Below, one piece after another: positions 46,495 through 55,919 of a DNA stretch of 64,000 nt (positions are counted from its first letter, which is position 1; each line of letters opens with the position of its first letter). The notes under the pieces are model-generated. The model did not search any database and was not told where the DNA came from. It worked only from the letters and a program-made list of their open reading frames with translations. The position numbers were made by a program, and so were the translations under genes. The stretch is taken from contig NZ_JAECMT010000004.1 of assembly GCF_016019935.1 (NCBI RefSeq), positions 310,833 through 374,832 on the forward strand, in the 5' to 3' direction. Source of the stretch: Paenibacillus sp. GSMTC-2017 (GTDB lineage Bacteria > Bacillota > Bacilli > Paenibacillales > Paenibacillaceae).

Positions 46495-47859
46495 ATGAAG
46501 AAACAAGAGGCAGGACAGCTACATCGCGGTCTCGAACAAAGACACATTACACTAATGTCTCTCGGTGCCGCCATAGGAGTTGGTTTATTTCTAGGTTCCG
46601 CAACAGCTATTCGATTAGCAGGCCCAGCGATACTAATTGCGTATGCGCTCGGCGGACTTGCAATGTTCTTTATTATGAGAGCGCTTGGAGAAATGGCAAT
46701 CAAAAACCCGATAGCAGGCTCATTTAGCAGCTATGCGAGGGAATATATAAGCCCGGTCTTCGGTTATTTAACGGGATGGAATTATTGGTTTCTTTGGATC
46801 GTGACTTGTATGGCGGAGGTTACCGCAGTTGGTATCTATATGGAATTGTGGTTTCCTGATACGCCTCGATGGATTTGGGCATTAGCTGCATTACTTATCA
46901 TGACAGCTGTCAATTTGATTGCAGTTAAAGCGTACGGTGAACTTGAATTTTGGTTCGCATTCATTAAAATTGTAACGATTGTATTGATGATTGGTATGGG
47001 AGCAGCAATGATTATTTTCGGTTTAGGAAATGGGGGAGTGGCGCTAGGTATAAGTAATTTATGGAGTCATGGCGGATTTTTCCCTAATGGATTTAGCGGA
47101 GTACTGATGTCATTGCAGATGGTTATGTTCGCGTATCTTGGTGTTGAGATGATCGGTATAACTGCTGGGGAAGTAAAAAATCCTGAGAAATCAATTGCAC
47201 GGTCGATAAACACCGTATTCTGGCGTATTCTTATCTTCTACGTTGGGGCGTTGTTCGTCATTATGTCGATCTATCCATGGAATGAAATTGGCAGTGCGGG
47301 TAGCCCGTTTGTTATGACATTTGAGAAAATGGGTATTCCATATGCGGCTGGAATTATTAACTTCGTCGTTATTACAGCAGCTCTTTCATCCTGTAACAGC
47401 GGTATTTTCAGTACTGCACGCATGTTGTTCAATCTTGGACAACATGGGGAAGCACCGGCTCGTTTCAACAAAGTGACGAAAAGGGGTGTACCAGGTCTTG
47501 CTACATTGGCGTCAGGAGCAGCGCTTTTAATCGGAGTTGCGCTTAACTATTTGGTACCAGATAAAGTATTTACATGGGTAACAAGCATTGCAACGTTCGG
47601 AGCAGTATGGACGTGGGCAATTATTCTAATCGCTCAATTAAGATCACGTAAACGAATGACTTCTGAAGAAAGAGCACAGTTAACATATAAGATGCCGTGG
47701 GCACCTTATAGTTCGTATGTTACGCTAGCATTCCTGTTGCTCGTCATTGCTTTGATGGCGTACTTCCCAGACACGCGGGTTTCGTTAATTGTTGGCCCAA
47801 TCTGGTTTGTTATCCTTATCGCTTTCTATTATGGTAAGGGCTTTCATAAACGCAAATAA
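46495..47859 (+). CDS. APC family amino acid permease, probably alanine
   Basis: About 454 residues with 12 predicted membrane helices. The first helix carries the substrate-binding signature TLMSLGAAIGVGLFLGSATAI, and helix 6/7 the segment FAYLGVEMIGITAGEVKNPEKSI, both typical of the AAT/YtnA-GabP-like amino acid transporters. Proton-coupled uptake is expected. ATG 46495 follows AGGGGG; an earlier ATG (46474) has none. Divergent from adeR and beside ald-alr, it probably imports alanine (like Bacillus AlaP); substrate is inferred from context. Downstream terminator. Confidence 0.88.
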   Translation: MKKQEAGQLHRGLEQRHITLMSLGAAIGVGLFLGSATAIRLAGPAILIAYALGGLAMFFIMRALGEMAIKNPIAGSFSSYAREYISPVFGYLTGWNYWFLWIVTCMAEVTAVGIYMELWFPDTPRWIWALAALLIMTAVNLIAVKAYGELEFWFAFIKIVTIVLMIGMGAAMIIFGLGNGGVALGISNLWSHGGFFPNGFSGVLMSLQMVMFAYLGVEMIGITAGEVKNPEKSIARSINTVFWRILIFYVGALFVIMSIYPWNEIGSAGSPFVMTFEKMGIPYAAGIINFVVITAALSSCNSGIFSTARMLFNLGQHGEAPARFNKVTKRGVPGLATLASGAALLIGVALNYLVPDKVFTWVTSIATFGAVWTWAIILIAQLRSRKRMTSEERAQLTYKMPWAPYSSYVTLAFLLLVIALMAYFPDTRVSLIVGPIWFVILIAFYYGKGFHKRK

Positions 47860-47868
47860 GGTGTAAGG

Positions 47869-47898
47869 AAAAGGACAGCCCAGAGTGGCTGTCCTTTT
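47869..47898. terminator. Bidirectional terminator
   Basis: AAAAGGACAGCC and GGCTGTCCTTTT form a 12-base-pair stem around CAGAGT. Confidence 0.9.
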
Positions 47899-47934
47899 AA
47901 TTGTCACTACCAATCATTACATTGTGAGTGTCAT

Positions 47935-48666
47935 TCAAGCATTTCGTAAGATAGCTTCAGCTAGTGATGGGAAGATACGGTTTATAATTTTGAGTAGTTT
48001 AACTTTTCCTATCGGAACTTCAAGCTGATTCCGGCGGAAATAAGGGAAAAATTGATCGGCAAGCTGCTTGGGCGAAATTTTATCGCGCCCTCTGCCTCTA
48101 GTCATATTTGTATCGACAACTGGTGGAATGATTTCGAATACACGAATTTGCGTCGTTGCTAATTGATCGCGAAGTGATTTCGTGAAGATGTGTAGACCAG
48201 CTTTAGTCCCGCAATAGACAGGTGCTGATTTTTTCGGAACAAGGCCAAGACCAGAAGAAACGTTAATGATGGCAGCTTGGGATTGGCGAGATAACAATGG
48301 CATAAGTTTGGAGGTTAGAATAATAGGAGCAGTTAGATTAATATAAATTTCATCTTCAATGCACTTAGGGTCAATATGGTCTAGAAAAGAGTAATTGTGC
48401 TGAATGCCAGCGTTATTGATGAGCACATTTAACGTTGGATGATGAATCATTATAGCTTCGACTAGCTTATCGATCTGCGCTTCGATCCGAAGATTGCAAG
48501 TATACGTTGTCACAGTAGGGTGTTTTAGTTTCATCTGTTCTAGTTTCTGTTCATTCTGTCCGATTACGATGACATGGTTACTCCTCTCCAGAAATCCTTC
48601 TGCAAGAGCAAGTCCGATGCCGGATGCTCCACCTGTTATGAGTACAGTTTGGCCGCTTATTTCCAT
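47935..48666 (-). CDS. Short-chain dehydrogenase/reductase (DltE-like)
   Basis: A 243-residue classical SDR. NAD(P)-binding TGGASGIG (~11-18), LINNAGIQ (~85-92), catalytic Ser in IINVSSGLGL and YxxxK in PVYCGTKAGLHIFTKSLRDQL are all present. The C-terminus (LKIINRIFPSLAEAILRNA) is longer and more hydrophobic than usual and resembles DltE-like members. Substrate unknown. It follows a Crp-family regulator gene after 51 bases on the same strand, so regulation by that protein is plausible. Confidence 0.9.
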   Translation of the reverse strand: MEISGQTVLITGGASGIGLALAEGFLERSNHVIVIGQNEQKLEQMKLKHPTVTTYTCNLRIEAQIDKLVEAIMIHHPTLNVLINNAGIQHNYSFLDHIDPKCIEDEIYINLTAPIILTSKLMPLLSRQSQAAIINVSSGLGLVPKKSAPVYCGTKAGLHIFTKSLRDQLATTQIRVFEIIPPVVDTNMTRGRGRDKISPKQLADQFFPYFRRNQLEVPIGKVKLLKIINRIFPSLAEAILRNA

Positions 48667-48717
48667 AATGTTCTCCCCTTTCTGCCTCTACTATAGACCG
48701 GAAAGAGTAGCATTTCA

Positions 48718-49317
48718 TTAACCTATGTTAATACGTTTACGAATTCGGCTAAGTGCAACAGGCGTAATGCCTAGATAGGAGGCAATGTGATATTGGGGTA
48801 TCTCGGCTGCCAATTGTCCGTATTGTTCTAGGAAATTAAAGTATCTTTCTTCAGCAGTTAAGAGCAATAGCTCGCGTTCCCTCGTTTCCTTCTTTATAAA
48901 CAACTGTTCAGCGATAATTCGCCCGAATCGATCCCAACTAGCGTTCCGTTCATAAAGAGAAATAAAATCTTCATACCGCATGACCAGTATTTCACTGTCT
49001 ACAAGAGCCTGAATAGAAAAATAAGAAGGGACCCTCTGTAGGATAGAGCTATAAGGGGCAATGAAATCATGTCTTTTGCAAAAACTTTTATTAAACTCTT
49101 TGCCATCTGGCGTCGTATAGAACAATCGAAATAACCCGTTCACACATAATGCTATAGAGTCGACCTCATCGCCTGCACGCACCCAATAGTCGCCTTTGGC
49201 TACTCGTTTATGTGTCATTAATTGCCCAAGAGTATGCCATTCATCGATTGAGATTGTGGTTTGAAGTGATAACGCTGTATATAGTGATACCCAATCGGAC
49301 TTTTGCTTATTGTTCAT
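48718..49317 (-). CDS. Crp/Fnr family regulator
   Basis: A 199-residue cyclic-nucleotide-binding-type regulator. The beta-barrel effector domain spans ~25-120 (KRVAKGDYWVRAGDEVDSIALCVNGLFRLFY, then FIAPYSSIL), followed by the long dimer helix and a C-terminal winged helix (IPQYHIASYLGITPVALSRIRKRI). The phosphate-binding Arg of true cAMP receptors is not evident, so cAMP is not the expected ligand. It probably controls the SDR gene downstream. Confidence 0.88.
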   Translation of the reverse strand: MNNKQKSDWVSLYTALSLQTTISIDEWHTLGQLMTHKRVAKGDYWVRAGDEVDSIALCVNGLFRLFYTTPDGKEFNKSFCKRHDFIAPYSSILQRVPSYFSIQALVDSEILVMRYEDFISLYERNASWDRFGRIIAEQLFIKKETRERELLLLTAEERYFNFLEQYGQLAAEIPQYHIASYLGITPVALSRIRKRINIG

Positions 49318-49363
49318 CCTCTTCAGCTCCCTCAGATGAATGGCTTCCTATAGTTTGTTACAA

Positions 49364-50407
49364 CTACTCCTGAGTGTGTTTATCCATGAATGAATGACAT
49401 TCGAGCTGAAATTCACGAGGTTTATCCAAAAAAAGATAGATGTTATCGACGATTTGTCGTTTGCCAAACATACGTATAACAGTGACGCTGTTTTTAAGCT
49501 GTATGTGTACGTTAGGTTCTGTCGCTATAGGCGTAAATGATGTTTTTAATTGTTCTTTCGTGAGTGTCTTATTTGAAATGAGGGAGACAGACTCCACATT
49601 ATGACTATCTACATATGCTATCATTTGCAAGCCGTATTGTACTCTCATCTCATTTTCAGAAAGTAAAATAGGATTTAAACGCGTAGCACGGTAGTCAGCG
49701 ATCATTGTGATGATGATATACACATTTCCAAAGGTCAGTACCCATGCAGCGATGTGTGACCATTGCATAAGAAGAATATGGGCAACCGCGCCTTCTATTA
49801 GTAGTATCTTCGACAATAACAGTATCGTTATAAGCCAGTTTGATTCGGTATGGTAACTAAATGACGTAAACCCTGTTCGTAAATAAGGCTTTTTACGCCA
49901 AGAGAGTACTGCATAATAAAAGACGGATAGTTCGTGTGCAATGAGTGATGCGAATGTAGAATGCTTGAAGGAGGTTCCAAGACTTTCTCGAAGTGTTTCG
50001 ATTGGGTGAGCATTCGTCAAACGACTGCGTCTAGATGTCAGTACGGCTTGGAATATTTTACGTAGCTGATACAGTACGAGCATAATCTCTAATGGTATAA
50101 GAATGTACTTTATCACTTCAAGTGTTTCTTGACCTGTAGCTGGTATGATGAGGACTAAGCCTAAGTAGCCAACGAGAGCGAAGGGAAGGGCAGAGATGAT
50201 TGTGATGTTTTGTTTACGAAAAAAAAAGAAGTATAGCAACAACGGCAATACAACAACGAAGTCTAACGATATTCCAATGGTGAGAAGCTGATCATTTTCT
50301 ATGAACAATGGAGAGTTAATTATTAAAAGATCGAATAAAATAATAAATAAGCTCGCTACAATAAAATAATTTATATTCTTTTTGTAATGGTTTATGATGA
50401 GGAACAT
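49364..50407 (-). CDS. Polytopic membrane protein of unknown function
   Basis: A 347-residue protein with about six membrane helices (e.g. NYFIVASLFIILFDLLII, FVVVLPLLLYFFFF, PFALVGYLGLVLIIP, LITILLLSKILLIEGAVAHIL, VLTFGNVYIIITMI) and a soluble C-terminal ~110-residue tail (ENEMRVQYGLQMIAYVDSHN onward) that looks PH-like. I do not recognise the family with certainty. ATG follows AAAGGAGATG. It stands alone upstream of the Crp gene. Confidence 0.7.
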   Translation of the reverse strand: MFLIINHYKKNINYFIVASLFIILFDLLIINSPLFIENDQLLTIGISLDFVVVLPLLLYFFFFRKQNITIISALPFALVGYLGLVLIIPATGQETLEVIKYILIPLEIMLVLYQLRKIFQAVLTSRRSRLTNAHPIETLRESLGTSFKHSTFASLIAHELSVFYYAVLSWRKKPYLRTGFTSFSYHTESNWLITILLLSKILLIEGAVAHILLMQWSHIAAWVLTFGNVYIIITMIADYRATRLNPILLSENEMRVQYGLQMIAYVDSHNVESVSLISNKTLTKEQLKTSFTPIATEPNVHIQLKNSVTVIRMFGKRQIVDNIYLFLDKPREFQLECHSFMDKHTQE

Positions 50408-50524
50408 CTCCTTTCAGTACTGTATATAAATAGATAGTAAGGTAAATTGGGTATATTTTCAATTAAAAGTCAGGAATCGGCTATGAAAGTGGTCTAGTTG
50501 TTGCAATATTGGATTGTATTTGAA

Positions 50525-50554
50525 TTGACCCCTGAAATATGCATCTGTTATAAT
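50525..50554 (+). promoter_or_regulatory. Promoter of the yitT-family gene
   Basis: TTGACC, an 18-base spacer and TATAAT (50549-50554). Confidence 0.75.
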
Positions 50555-50574
50555 CGTTGAGGGCATAATGAGTA

Positions 50575-50638
50575 CACGCAAAGCAAGACAGATCGATAAT
50601 CTGGCGGATACCTTACGGTGTACGTTTTTTTTATGTTT
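50575..50638 (+). ncRNA. Candidate structured leader with terminator-like end
   Basis: Between promoter and gene the leader has GTACAC (starting ~50570) pairing with GTGTAC (~50618-50623), an inner hairpin CAGAT/ATCTG, and eight T bases directly after the closing strand. This is the shape of an attenuator or small riboswitch. I could not match it to a known class; the local ACGCAAAGC is only superficially like a c-di-GMP aptamer. Confidence 0.4.
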
Positions 50639-50666
50639 TGAGTGCTTAAATCAGGAAGGAAATCTC

Positions 50667-51506
50667 ATGATGAAAAAACGACTAATTGACATTCTTATGA
50701 TTTTGATTGGATCATTTATTTTTGCTTTTGCCATTAACGTGTTTGTTATTCCGAATCATTTCGGTGAGGGTGGAGTAACAGGTATTACAATTATTCTTTA
50801 TTACTTGTTCCAATGGTCACCTGGACTTGTCAGCATTATTATCAACGCGTTATTGTTAGTCGTCGGGTATAAGTTTTTGGATCGAACAGCGATGATATAT
50901 ACGATTATTGCAGTTACATTCTACTCATTAATTTTGCATTTCACATCAGGTTGGAGTGCACTATCTGATAATTTAATCATTAATGCAATATTCGGCGGCG
51001 TATTTACCGGTGTTGGTATTGGACTTATTATACGAGTTGGCGGAACGACTGCAGGAACTACGATTCTGGCACGTATCATGAATAAACATTTGGATTGGAA
51101 TGTTAGTTACGCACTACTATTCTTTGACTTAATCGTTGCTTTCTCTTCTTACTTCATTATTGGTGCAGAAGCACTTATGTTTACGATTGTAATGCTTTAT
51201 ATCGGTACTAAAGTAATGGACTTCATCATCGAAGGTCTTAACTCTCAGAAAGCTGTTATGATCGTATCTAATGAACAGGCGCTTATTGCAGAGCGAGTGA
51301 ATACGTTGATGGATCGAGGTGTTACCGTCTTCTACGGACGTGGAAACTACACGAATACGCCAAAAGATATTCTGTATATTGTTATAACGAAACAAGAGGT
51401 AAGTGCACTTAAGAAGATCGTCAAATCAATCGACAAAAATGCGTTCATTACGATCCATGATGTACGGAATGTGTTCGGTGAAGGATTTGTAGATATTTCG
51501 AAATAG
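50667..51506 (+). CDS. YitT family membrane protein (YitT plus DUF2179)
   Basis: About 279 residues. The N-terminal ~200 residues form five or so membrane helices of the YitT family (LIGSFIFAFAINVFVIPNHFGEGGVTGITIIL, then GGTTAGTTILARIMNKHL). A cytoplasmic DUF2179 domain ends it (SQKAVMIVSNEQALIAERVNTLMDRGVTVFYGRG). ATG 50667 follows AGGAAGGA; the open frame extends to 50568 but that ATG lies inside the leader. The family's transport role is not well defined. Downstream terminator. Confidence 0.92.
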   Translation: MMKKRLIDILMILIGSFIFAFAINVFVIPNHFGEGGVTGITIILYYLFQWSPGLVSIIINALLLVVGYKFLDRTAMIYTIIAVTFYSLILHFTSGWSALSDNLIINAIFGGVFTGVGIGLIIRVGGTTAGTTILARIMNKHLDWNVSYALLFFDLIVAFSSYFIIGAEALMFTIVMLYIGTKVMDFIIEGLNSQKAVMIVSNEQALIAERVNTLMDRGVTVFYGRGNYTNTPKDILYIVITKQEVSALKKIVKSIDKNAFITIHDVRNVFGEGFVDISK

Positions 51507-51541
51507 ATGGTTTAGAAGAACACGTAATAAAAACGGAATAT

Positions 51542-51598
51542 AAAAAGGGTTTCTCCGGTAAGATGCTGCTCAAGCATCTTGTGGAGGAACCCTTTTTG
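51542..51598. terminator. Bidirectional terminator
   Basis: AAAAAGGGTTTCTCC pairs with GGAGGAACCCTTTTT, enclosing an inner AAGATGCTG/AAGCATCTT hairpin. Shared by the yitT-family gene and the convergent SLH gene. Confidence 0.85.
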
Positions 51599-51612
51599 TT
51601 TAGTAGTGGTAA

Positions 51613-54600
51613 TTAAATTAAATCTGACTTTTGTAGAAGCTTATAAATCATTGACGCAACTTCAGCTCGTGTAATATTAGTCTGTGGTGCAAGCTCATTA
51701 CCGTTTTTACCTGAAATGATGCCTGTTAACAAGCAATCAGCAATGCTGTTTTTTGCCCAAGCAGAAACATTCCCGATATCAGTAAATGATTGTAGTAATT
51801 GTTCAGTAGAGATAGATGAACTATTTGTACGAAGGTCAGTAATTTTCATTGCTTTTGCAATAATGACCATTGCTTGTTCCCTCGTAATCATATCCATAGG
51901 ACGGAAGGTACCATCTTCAAAGCCGCTAATCAGCTTGTAAGCATAAGCCGTTTGAATTTCTTCATTGTACCAGTCATTAGCGTCAATATCAGAGAACGGA
52001 GATGCCCCTTGTACAGGTTTCAACCCTAATGCTCTTACGATAATTGCTGCAAATTCTGCACGGGTGATTTCTTGATCAGGGTAAAAAGAAGCATTTCCTT
52101 TCCCGCTGATAATCATCCGAGAACCCATGTCTTGAATCGCTGTATTAGCCCAATGATCCGTTGTATCTTTGAATGTGACAGGGTTCCAAATGATGGAATA
52201 CGTACTATTCGTTAAGCTATTTACTTTCGCATAGTACTTACCATCGATAAGAACTATTTTTGTAGGCACATGTCGGACAGTTCCATCTGGATCTATTACA
52301 ACGCCGGTCGTGATACGTTTGTGATCAACATCATTTGGAATCGCGATTAGTCGCTCCACATAACTGTTGAAATCAGCTACTTGAATCGTTGAATCTTTGT
52401 AAGTGGCACGTACGTTAAAATTGATTGGTGGAACAACAATCGTAAAGTTGCCTTTTATTGCAGCATTTTGGGCGAGCTTCAACGTATCTGCACTTGGTGC
52501 CGCGATTTCAATATGGATAGTAACATCCTGCAATGATATGGAGGTACCAAGTTGTTTCGATATGGCATCGATGCCCAATTGCTCCGCAGATAAAGTATAG
52601 GTTGCTTTCTCGGATTTGAATGCAATGGAAGCTTCTTTTTCTTCCATAAACTTAACGAGTTCTCCGTTCAATTGGCCAATAATAATATCGGATGTTGCTG
52701 TAACAGGAACTGTAATGATGACGTTTTGACCTGCATCCGCGAGATTTTCTTCGAGCTTCTTTGTATCGATTGTTATTGTTGTAGTTTCTTGATTATTTAC
52801 AGTAGTCGTTGTTGATGTACCAGATTTTTCCAACGATCCATCTACGATCACTTCAACCTCGGTTGATGGTTGTGGTGTTGGAGTCGGTGTTGGAGTTGTC
52901 GGTGTAGTTGGCGGAACATATGGCTCGATATAAGTCCAACTTGCATATAACGTCGTGTCGCTTAGTACCTTATCCGTTGTGAAATTCCAAACATTAATAT
53001 ATCCAGATTCCTTGTACCATCCGTTAAAGGTATAGCCACTTTTAGTTGGTACAGCAGGTGCTGTAATTGTAGTATCATAATTAGCGGCTAAATTTGCAAC
53101 GGAAGATCCGCCGTCTGTATTAAAGCTGACTGTGTAGCTAATTGGTGTCCACTTTGCATAGATCGTCGTATCGGCTGAGATCGGTGCAGCAAAGTTATAT
53201 AGTGTTGTGAAGCTGCTATCTGTATACCAATTCTCGAAAGTATATCCTGTACGAGATGGGTCAGTAGGTTTAGATGCCAAGCTGCCGTGATCGATGTGTT
53301 GTTCGGTGATAGAACTGCCACCGTTAACGTCGAAGTTAACGTCATATTGATTAATCGTCCATTTCGCAAATAAAGTTGTATCGCCTACAATTTTGTCTGT
53401 AGCGAAATTCCACTTCGTCGTTAGTCCAGATTCTTTGTACCAACCTTCCAAGGTGTGGTGATCTTTTGTTGGTGGGACTGGCGCTGCAATTGTCGTGTCA
53501 TAATTAGCATTTACATCTGCTACGGCTGTACCGCCGTCAGCATTGAAGCTGATCGTATGGCTATTTGGCGTCCAATTCGCGTAGATGGTTGTGTTTCCTG
53601 AGATTGGAGCAGCAAAATTAAATAGTGTTGTGAAGCTACTATCTGCATACCAGTTCTCGAAAGTATAGCCTGTACGAGATGGGTCAGCAGGTTTAGTTGG
53701 GAGACTGCCATATTCGATGTGTTGCGCGGTGATAGAGTTGCCACCATTAACATCGAAGTTAACGTCGTATTGATTAACTTTCCACTTTGCAAATAGAGTT
53801 GTATTCCCTAGAACCTTATCTGTCTCGAAATTCCACTTCGTTGAAAGTCCAGATTCCTTGTACCAGCCTTCCAGGGTGTAGTGATCTTTTGTTGGTGCGA
53901 CAGGTGCTGTAATTGCAGTGTCATAGTGAGCAGTTACATCTGCTATTGTTGAACCGCCGTCAACATTGAAGCTAATTGTGTAATTAATCGGCGTCCACTT
54001 TGCATAGATCGTCGTATCGGCTGAGATCGGTGCAGCAAAGTTATATAGTGTTGTGAAGCTGCTATCTGTATACCAATTCTCGAAAGTATATCCTGTACGA
54101 CTTGGGTCAGCAGGTTTAGTTGGCAAACTGCCATATTCGATGTGTTGTGCGGTGATAGAGTTGCCACCATTAACATCGAAGTTAACGTCGTATTGATTAA
54201 CGGTCCACTTCGCAAATAAAGTTGTATTCCCTAGAATCTTATCTGTGGCGAAATTCCACTTCGTTGAAAGTCCAGATTCCTTGTACCAGCCTTCGAAAGT
54301 GTAATGAGCTTTTGTTGGTTCAACAGGTGCTGTAATTGTAGTGTCATAATTAGCAGTTACATTTGCAATTACTGAGCCACCGTCGGTATTAAAGCTGACC
54401 GTGTAGCTAATGGGTGTCCACTTTGCGTAGATGGTTGTGTTTCCTGAAATTGGAGAAGCAAAGTCAAACAATGTTGTATAGTTGCTATCCGTATACCAAT
54501 TTTCAAAGGCATAGCCTGTACGAGCCGGGTCGGTAGGTTTGCTTGCTAGGCTACCATAGTCTATATTTTGCAAGGCGATTGAGCTGCCACCATTAACATC

Positions 54601-55740
54601 GAAGTTAACGTCGTACGTTTTAATCGTCCATTTCGCAAATAAAGTTGTATCGCCTAAAATCTTGTCTGTAGCGAAATTCCACTTCGTTGCAAGTCCAGCT
54701 TCTTTATACCAGCCTTCAAAAGTATAGTGAGCTTTTGTTGGTGTGGCAGGTGCAGTAATTGCAGTGTTATAATCAGCATTCACAGCCGAAACGGAAGTGC
54801 CGCCGTTTGTGTTAAAGCTGACTGTGTAGCTATTTGGAGTCCACTTCGCGTATAACGTCGTGTTAGTTGTTCCCATCGTAAAGGTATCGTTTGCTGCATA
54901 GTTTATTCCGTTTCCATCCGCTGCAGTGTTCCAGCCAGCAAATGTATGACCTGTTTTCGTCAATGATCCTGTATTATCAAGGATGCTCGTTTGTGCCCCT
55001 GTTGTATATGGACTGTTATTGTCCACTGGAACGTTACCACTTGAGCTTCCATTGTCAGAATAGGTTAATGTGTAAGTTGGAAGGACTGGTGCTTCAAGCA
55101 CAAGGTTATCAAAAATGCCATATATGTAATCATGAGCTACGTTGTCAACATCTGTAAATCTAATTTGATCTACATTACCCCAACCACTGCCTGTAAATGT
55201 TAATACACCGCCAGTATAGTCACCAGGAGTACCGTTGTGTCTAGTCCAAGATACTGCGTCTTTGCCTGATCCGAATGTAGTTGGTACTCCTTGCGGGGAT
55301 TTAAAATGAATGGTAGTACTTGCGATTGGCTGTTCTTCATCATAACCTGTTACGTTATATACCTGCGAAAATCCAGTGAGGTTATCATAGACATCTAGCT
55401 CTAACGATTTGATTTTGAAGTTATTAGTGGGGTTCTCTGATTCGAATTGAAAGTAAGAACCAGAAGTATTACCTGCATATTTAAAAAATAGTACATTCCC
55501 GGAACCTATTGTAGAACCATTCGTCCAGGAGTCTACCGCTACCTGATCAGCGACAGAGTCTGTTGAATAGACGATGCCATCCAACGTTAAATTGCCCCCT
55601 ATTGTACTTGTTGCTCCTGTTGCCAAATCAAAATTTTGACTTGCAGGCGTCTGTGTCTGTGCATAGCCTACTGCGCTGACTATGATAAATACCATTATGA
55701 AAACCGTAAACAAGACGATTCTCTTATATTGCCTAATCAT
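51613..55740 (-). CDS. Giant secreted SLH protein with InlB-type B repeats
   Basis: About 1375 residues. Signal peptide (RIVLFTVFIMVFIIVSAVGYAQ), a ~200-residue N-terminal beta domain, then ten Listeria-Bacteroides/InlB B-like repeats (~225-945). After the first, nine ~70-residue units alternate between type A (SFNTDGG...GWYKESG...LFAKW) and type B (NFDVNGG...NWYTDSS...IYAKW). A PTPTPTPQP linker, a further domain and three SLH modules (~1195-1375) follow, which anchor the protein to pyruvylated cell-wall polymer. ATG 55740 follows AAGGAGGAG; the longer frame adds a tail without a site. Likely adhesin or matrix component. Confidence 0.93.
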   Translation of the reverse strand: MIRQYKRIVLFTVFIMVFIIVSAVGYAQTQTPASQNFDLATGATSTIGGNLTLDGIVYSTDSVADQVAVDSWTNGSTIGSGNVLFFKYAGNTSGSYFQFESENPTNNFKIKSLELDVYDNLTGFSQVYNVTGYDEEQPIASTTIHFKSPQGVPTTFGSGKDAVSWTRHNGTPGDYTGGVLTFTGSGWGNVDQIRFTDVDNVAHDYIYGIFDNLVLEAPVLPTYTLTYSDNGSSSGNVPVDNNSPYTTGAQTSILDNTGSLTKTGHTFAGWNTAADGNGINYAANDTFTMGTTNTTLYAKWTPNSYTVSFNTNGGTSVSAVNADYNTAITAPATPTKAHYTFEGWYKEAGLATKWNFATDKILGDTTLFAKWTIKTYDVNFDVNGGSSIALQNIDYGSLASKPTDPARTGYAFENWYTDSNYTTLFDFASPISGNTTIYAKWTPISYTVSFNTDGGSVIANVTANYDTTITAPVEPTKAHYTFEGWYKESGLSTKWNFATDKILGNTTLFAKWTVNQYDVNFDVNGGNSITAQHIEYGSLPTKPADPSRTGYTFENWYTDSSFTTLYNFAAPISADTTIYAKWTPINYTISFNVDGGSTIADVTAHYDTAITAPVAPTKDHYTLEGWYKESGLSTKWNFETDKVLGNTTLFAKWKVNQYDVNFDVNGGNSITAQHIEYGSLPTKPADPSRTGYTFENWYADSSFTTLFNFAAPISGNTTIYANWTPNSHTISFNADGGTAVADVNANYDTTIAAPVPPTKDHHTLEGWYKESGLTTKWNFATDKIVGDTTLFAKWTINQYDVNFDVNGGSSITEQHIDHGSLASKPTDPSRTGYTFENWYTDSSFTTLYNFAAPISADTTIYAKWTPISYTVSFNTDGGSSVANLAANYDTTITAPAVPTKSGYTFNGWYKESGYINVWNFTTDKVLSDTTLYASWTYIEPYVPPTTPTTPTPTPTPQPSTEVEVIVDGSLEKSGTSTTTTVNNQETTTITIDTKKLEENLADAGQNVIITVPVTATSDIIIGQLNGELVKFMEEKEASIAFKSEKATYTLSAEQLGIDAISKQLGTSISLQDVTIHIEIAAPSADTLKLAQNAAIKGNFTIVVPPINFNVRATYKDSTIQVADFNSYVERLIAIPNDVDHKRITTGVVIDPDGTVRHVPTKIVLIDGKYYAKVNSLTNSTYSIIWNPVTFKDTTDHWANTAIQDMGSRMIISGKGNASFYPDQEITRAEFAAIIVRALGLKPVQGASPFSDIDANDWYNEEIQTAYAYKLISGFEDGTFRPMDMITREQAMVIIAKAMKITDLRTNSSSISTEQLLQSFTDIGNVSAWAKNSIADCLLTGIISGKNGNELAPQTNITRAEVASMIYKLLQKSDLI
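52910..55085 (-). repeat. Coding tandem repeats, ~423-base higher-order period
   Basis: DNA encoding A-B repeat pairs recurs every 423 bases (about 141 codons), with blocks near 53943-54215 and 53520-53792 nearly identical. This indicates recent duplication of A-B pairs rather than single units. Confidence 0.8.
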
Positions 55741-55919
55741 AATGCTCCTCCTTGTAAACAATAATTTTCTACACAAAGAGTCATAATTCGACATGTGAAG
55801 TGAATTTCCTGCCCGATTTAGATGATTATAGAAATTATTTACATAACACTAACCTAGTCTTCAAATAAAAAACACCCTCCAGCTCCATCGGTAGACGGCG
55901 TGAAGGGTGCAGAGGTTAA

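Noticed and set aside
50575..50638. c-di-GMP-I riboswitch upstream of the yitT-family gene
   Set aside because: Only ACGCAAAGC resembles that aptamer; the element is too short and lacks the tetraloop-receptor arrangement.
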